Shown piece by piece: positions 4,894 to 6,996 of a DNA stretch of 6,996 nucleotides. Made by a program: the position numbers and the translations under genes. This stretch comes from Candidatus Thorarchaeota archaeon (GTDB taxonomy: Archaea; Asgardarchaeota; Thorarchaeia; Thorarchaeales; Thorarchaeaceae). The stretch covers positions 1 to 6,996 of the forward strand of contig JAGSHP010000281.1 of NCBI GenBank assembly GCA_029855925.1, in the 5' to 3' direction. The number at the start of each line of letters is the position of its first letter. Within the stretch, counting starts at the first letter, position 1. The notes under the pieces are model-generated. The model did not search any database, was not told the DNA's origin, and was given only the letters and a program-made list of their open reading frames with translations.

Positions 4894-6801
4894 ATGTCAC
4901 GAATTGTAGGTATTGATCTTGGAACAACAAACAGCGGCATTGCATACATGGAGGGTGGAAAGCCAACCATTATTCCAAATGCAGAAGGAAAACGACTGAC
5001 TCCCTCCGTTGTGGGAATCACTCAACAGGGCGAGATAGTTGTGGGCGAGCTGGCCAAGCGTCAGGCGGTGTCCATGCCCGAGCGCACAGTGCGCTCCATA
5101 AAACGCAAGATGGGCCAGAACTATCGCGTGAAGATTGGCGACAAGGAGTACACGCCCCAAGAGATCTCGGCAATGATTCTGCGCAAGCTCAAGGAGGATG
5201 CTGAGGCCTTTCTTGGTGAGAAGATCGAGAAGGCTGTCATCACGGTTCCTGCCTATTTCAATGACAGCCAGCGTCAGGCGACAAAGGACGCAGGTCGCAT
5301 TGCAGGGCTGGAAGTTGTCAGAATCATCAATGAGCCCACGGCGTCAGCACTCGCTTATGGTCTCGACAAGGGGAAGGAACTCAAAGTACTTGTCTACGAC
5401 CTTGGTGGTGGGACCTTCGACGTTTCCATTCTTGATATTGGTGAAGATGTGTATGAGGTTCTGTCTACAAGCGGGAACACACACTTGGGTGGTGACGACT
5501 GGGACCAGAGGATCATTGACTGGATTGTTGAGGAGTTCAAGAAAGAGACCGGCATTGACATAACCTCTGACCGGTCTGCAATGCAACGAATCAGAGACGC
5601 TGCCGAACAGGCAAAGATCGAGCTCTCAACGGTGCAGAAGACGGTGATCAATCTCCCGTACATCACTGCCGACGAGTCTGGACCGAAGCATATCAATCTC
5701 GAGCTGACTCGGGCGAAGTTTGAACAGATGACTGATGATCTTGTTCAGGCCACAATGGGACCAATCCGTCAGGCACTACAGGATGCCAATCTTGAGGCAG
5801 AGAATATTGACAAGATTCTCCTCGTTGGTGGAGCCACACGAATGCCTATGGTCCAAAACCTGATCCGTAATCTCTTGGGTAAGGAGGGCGAGAAGAGCAT
5901 AAATCCTGACGAGTGTGTCGCACTTGGTGCTGCTGTTCAGGCTGGAGTTCTATCAGGTGAGGTCAAGGACATACTTCTATTGGATGTGACACCTCTGACT
6001 CTCAGTATCGAGACCCTTGGTGGAGTCGCCACGCCAATCATTCCTCGGAACACGACGATTCCAACACGCAAGAGCCAGATCTTTACTACCGCGGCAGATA
6101 ATCAGACTGTCGTAGAGATTCATGTCGTGCAGGGAGAACGCCCAATGGCAAAAGACAACATGACTCTTGGGCGATTCCAGTTGGTGGGTATTCCTCCAGC
6201 ACCGCGCGGTACACCTCAGATAGAGGTCACCTTTGATATCGACGCAAATGGCATAGTCAAGGTCTCAGCAAAGGACAAGGCGACAGGCAACGAGCAGTCA
6301 ATCACTATTACAGCCACTACGAATCTCACTCAGGAAGAGATTGACAGAATGGTCAAAGACGCTCAGAAATACGCTGAGGAAGACGCCAAGCGAAAGGCAC
6401 AGATTGAGGCCAAGAACAACGCTGACAACATGATCTACCAGGGCGAGAAGATGATTCGCGACCTTGGTGATAAGATTCCTGACGACCTCAAGAAGGAGTT
6501 CGAGCAGAAGTCTAAGGACCTCCGTGCAGCCATAGACAGCGATGACTTTGAGAAGATCAAGACTGGAACCGAAGAGCTTCAGCAGGTCATATTCAAGATG
6601 TCTGAGAAGGTCTATGGTGCTGCAGGCCCTGGCGCGGCAGGCCCTGGTGCGGCAGGATTTGACCCCTCCACCATGGCTGGTGGAGCTGGGCCTCAGTTTG
6701 GCGCAGGCGGACCAACAACAACAACAGCATCTGCATCCTCTACTGATAGTGATGACGAAGAGAATGTAGTGGATGTGGACTTTGAAGACCTAGACGAATA
6801 G
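4894..6801 (+). CDS. dnaK: DnaK, Hsp70 chaperone
   Basis: The 635-residue protein is a full-length Hsp70. The ATPase domain carries IDLGTTNS (7-14), catalytic Lys70, PAYFND (119-124), NEPTA (146-150), DLGGGTFD (169-176, with Thr174 at the autophosphorylation position) and VGGATRMP (311-318). The linker VKDILLLDVTP (357-367) leads to the beta substrate-binding domain, with TTAADNQTVVEIHVVQGER at 398-416, and a helical lid from about 480 to 573. The Gly/Ala-rich tail ends in an acidic DVDFEDLDE, like bacterial DnaK tails. Compared with E. coli DnaK, about 24 residues are missing after IKRKMG (69-74), where it continues QNYRVKIGDKEYTPQEIS; this short form is typical of Gram-positive bacteria and archaea. 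The start is fixed by GGTGA six bases before the ATG, inside the end of grpE. It folds and refolds cytoplasmic proteins with GrpE and DnaJ. Confidence 0.99.
   Translation: MSRIVGIDLGTTNSGIAYMEGGKPTIIPNAEGKRLTPSVVGITQQGEIVVGELAKRQAVSMPERTVRSIKRKMGQNYRVKIGDKEYTPQEISAMILRKLKEDAEAFLGEKIEKAVITVPAYFNDSQRQATKDAGRIAGLEVVRIINEPTASALAYGLDKGKELKVLVYDLGGGTFDVSILDIGEDVYEVLSTSGNTHLGGDDWDQRIIDWIVEEFKKETGIDITSDRSAMQRIRDAAEQAKIELSTVQKTVINLPYITADESGPKHINLELTRAKFEQMTDDLVQATMGPIRQALQDANLEAENIDKILLVGGATRMPMVQNLIRNLLGKEGEKSINPDECVALGAAVQAGVLSGEVKDILLLDVTPLTLSIETLGGVATPIIPRNTTIPTRKSQIFTTAADNQTVVEIHVVQGERPMAKDNMTLGRFQLVGIPPAPRGTPQIEVTFDIDANGIVKVSAKDKATGNEQSITITATTNLTQEEIDRMVKDAQKYAEEDAKRKAQIEAKNNADNMIYQGEKMIRDLGDKIPDDLKKEFEQKSKDLRAAIDSDDFEKIKTGTEELQQVIFKMSEKVYGAAGPGAAGPGAAGFDPSTMAGGAGPQFGAGGPTTTTASASSTDSDDEENVVDVDFEDLDE
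6625..6654 (+). repeat. Two tandem 15-bp units in the DnaK tail
   Basis: The 15-base unit at 6625-6639 is repeated at 6640-6654 with one silent change (GGC to GGT). Each encodes GPGAA, producing GAAGPGAAGPGAAG at residues 575-588. The repeat lies in the flexible linker after the lid, where length changes in multiples of three are tolerated. Confidence 0.9.
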
Positions 6802-6806
6802 GGAAT

Positions 6807-6812
6807 GGTGAT
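6807..6812 (+). promoter_or_regulatory. Ribosome-binding site supporting the TTG start of dnaJ
   Basis: GGTGAT is a perfect complement of the AUCACC segment at the 16S rRNA end and lies five bases before the TTG at 6818. It settles the start, because an in-frame TGA at 6809-6811 closes the frame just upstream. Confidence 0.7.
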
Positions 6813-6817
6813 GCTCC

Positions 6818-6996
6818 TTGGCAGACGAAGAGGACTACTACAGCATATTAGGGGTGAGTCGAAGTGCCACCCAAGATGAGATTAAGCGAGCCTATCGTCG
6901 GTTAGCCAAGGAGTTCCACCCTGACCTCAATCCGGGGGACAAGTCCGCTGAGGAGAAGCTCAAGAAGATCAATGAGGCATACTCTGTGCTCAGCGA
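6818..6996 (+). CDS. dnaJ: DnaJ (Hsp40) J domain, 5' part only
   Basis: Fifty-nine codons and two bases of the next are present before the window ends. They encode a near-complete J domain: DYYSILGV (6-13), the basic helix II IKRAYRRLAKEF (22-33), the invariant HPD at 34-36 that stimulates ATP hydrolysis by DnaK, and INEAYSVLS (51-59) in helix III. The TTG start gives MADEEDYYSILGV, matching typical DnaJ N-termini; no ATG in this frame lies nearby. The Gly/Phe region, zinc fingers and C-terminal domains are beyond the window, so a short J-domain protein cannot be formally excluded, but the position 16 bases after dnaK strongly favours DnaJ itself. Confidence 0.95.
   Translation, partial: MADEEDYYSILGVSRSATQDEIKRAYRRLAKEFHPDLNPGDKSAEEKLKKINEAYSVLS

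Overview
The window looks like a piece of an archaeal chromosome with roughly balanced base composition. The evidence is indirect: a sirtuin that closely resembles Archaeoglobus Sir2-Af1, a CitG-family protein of the kind found alone in many archaea, an archaeal-looking winged-helix regulator, BRE/TATA-like promoter elements about 25-30 bases before predicted transcript starts, and small orphan membrane proteins. The chaperone genes are of bacterial type, as is usual for mesophilic archaea that acquired DnaK by transfer. An Asgard (for example Thorarchaeota) or euryarchaeal source is plausible, but no marker here settles the lineage.

Layout from left to right. Positions 1-39 hold the last codons of a plus-strand membrane-anchored protein, followed by a GAAA-loop hairpin and a T-tract. 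A minus-strand D-2-hydroxyacid dehydrogenase of the glyoxylate/hydroxypyruvate reductase type follows (177-1166). Divergent from it are a winged-helix regulator (1249-1587) and a two-helix membrane protein (1635-1856). A minus-strand CitG-like gene (1880-2839) converges on that pair; a 26-bp sequence covering its start is repeated 67 bp upstream. A plus-strand three-helix membrane protein (3011-3343), with the clearest promoter and ribosome-binding site in the window, overlaps tail to tail with a minus-strand sirtuin gene (3336-4079). A 206-bp divergent intergenic region separates the sirtuin from the plus-strand grpE-dnaK-dnaJ cluster (4286 to the window end; dnaJ is cut after 59 codons).

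How the genes work together: grpE, dnaK and dnaJ form one tight operon (2-nt and 16-nt gaps) encoding a complete Hsp70 cycle: nucleotide exchange factor, ATPase chaperone and J-domain co-chaperone. The other genes are short, mostly single transcription units with alternating orientation and no obvious common pathway. I found no CRISPR array, insertion sequence, tRNA, rRNA or attachment site, and no gene-free stretch longer than about 210 bases. The region reads mainly as ordinary chromosome. The points most worth a second look are the duplicated start region of the CitG-like gene, the regulator/membrane-protein pair, the unassigned role of the CitG-like protein, and the sirtuin placed back to back with the chaperone operon.
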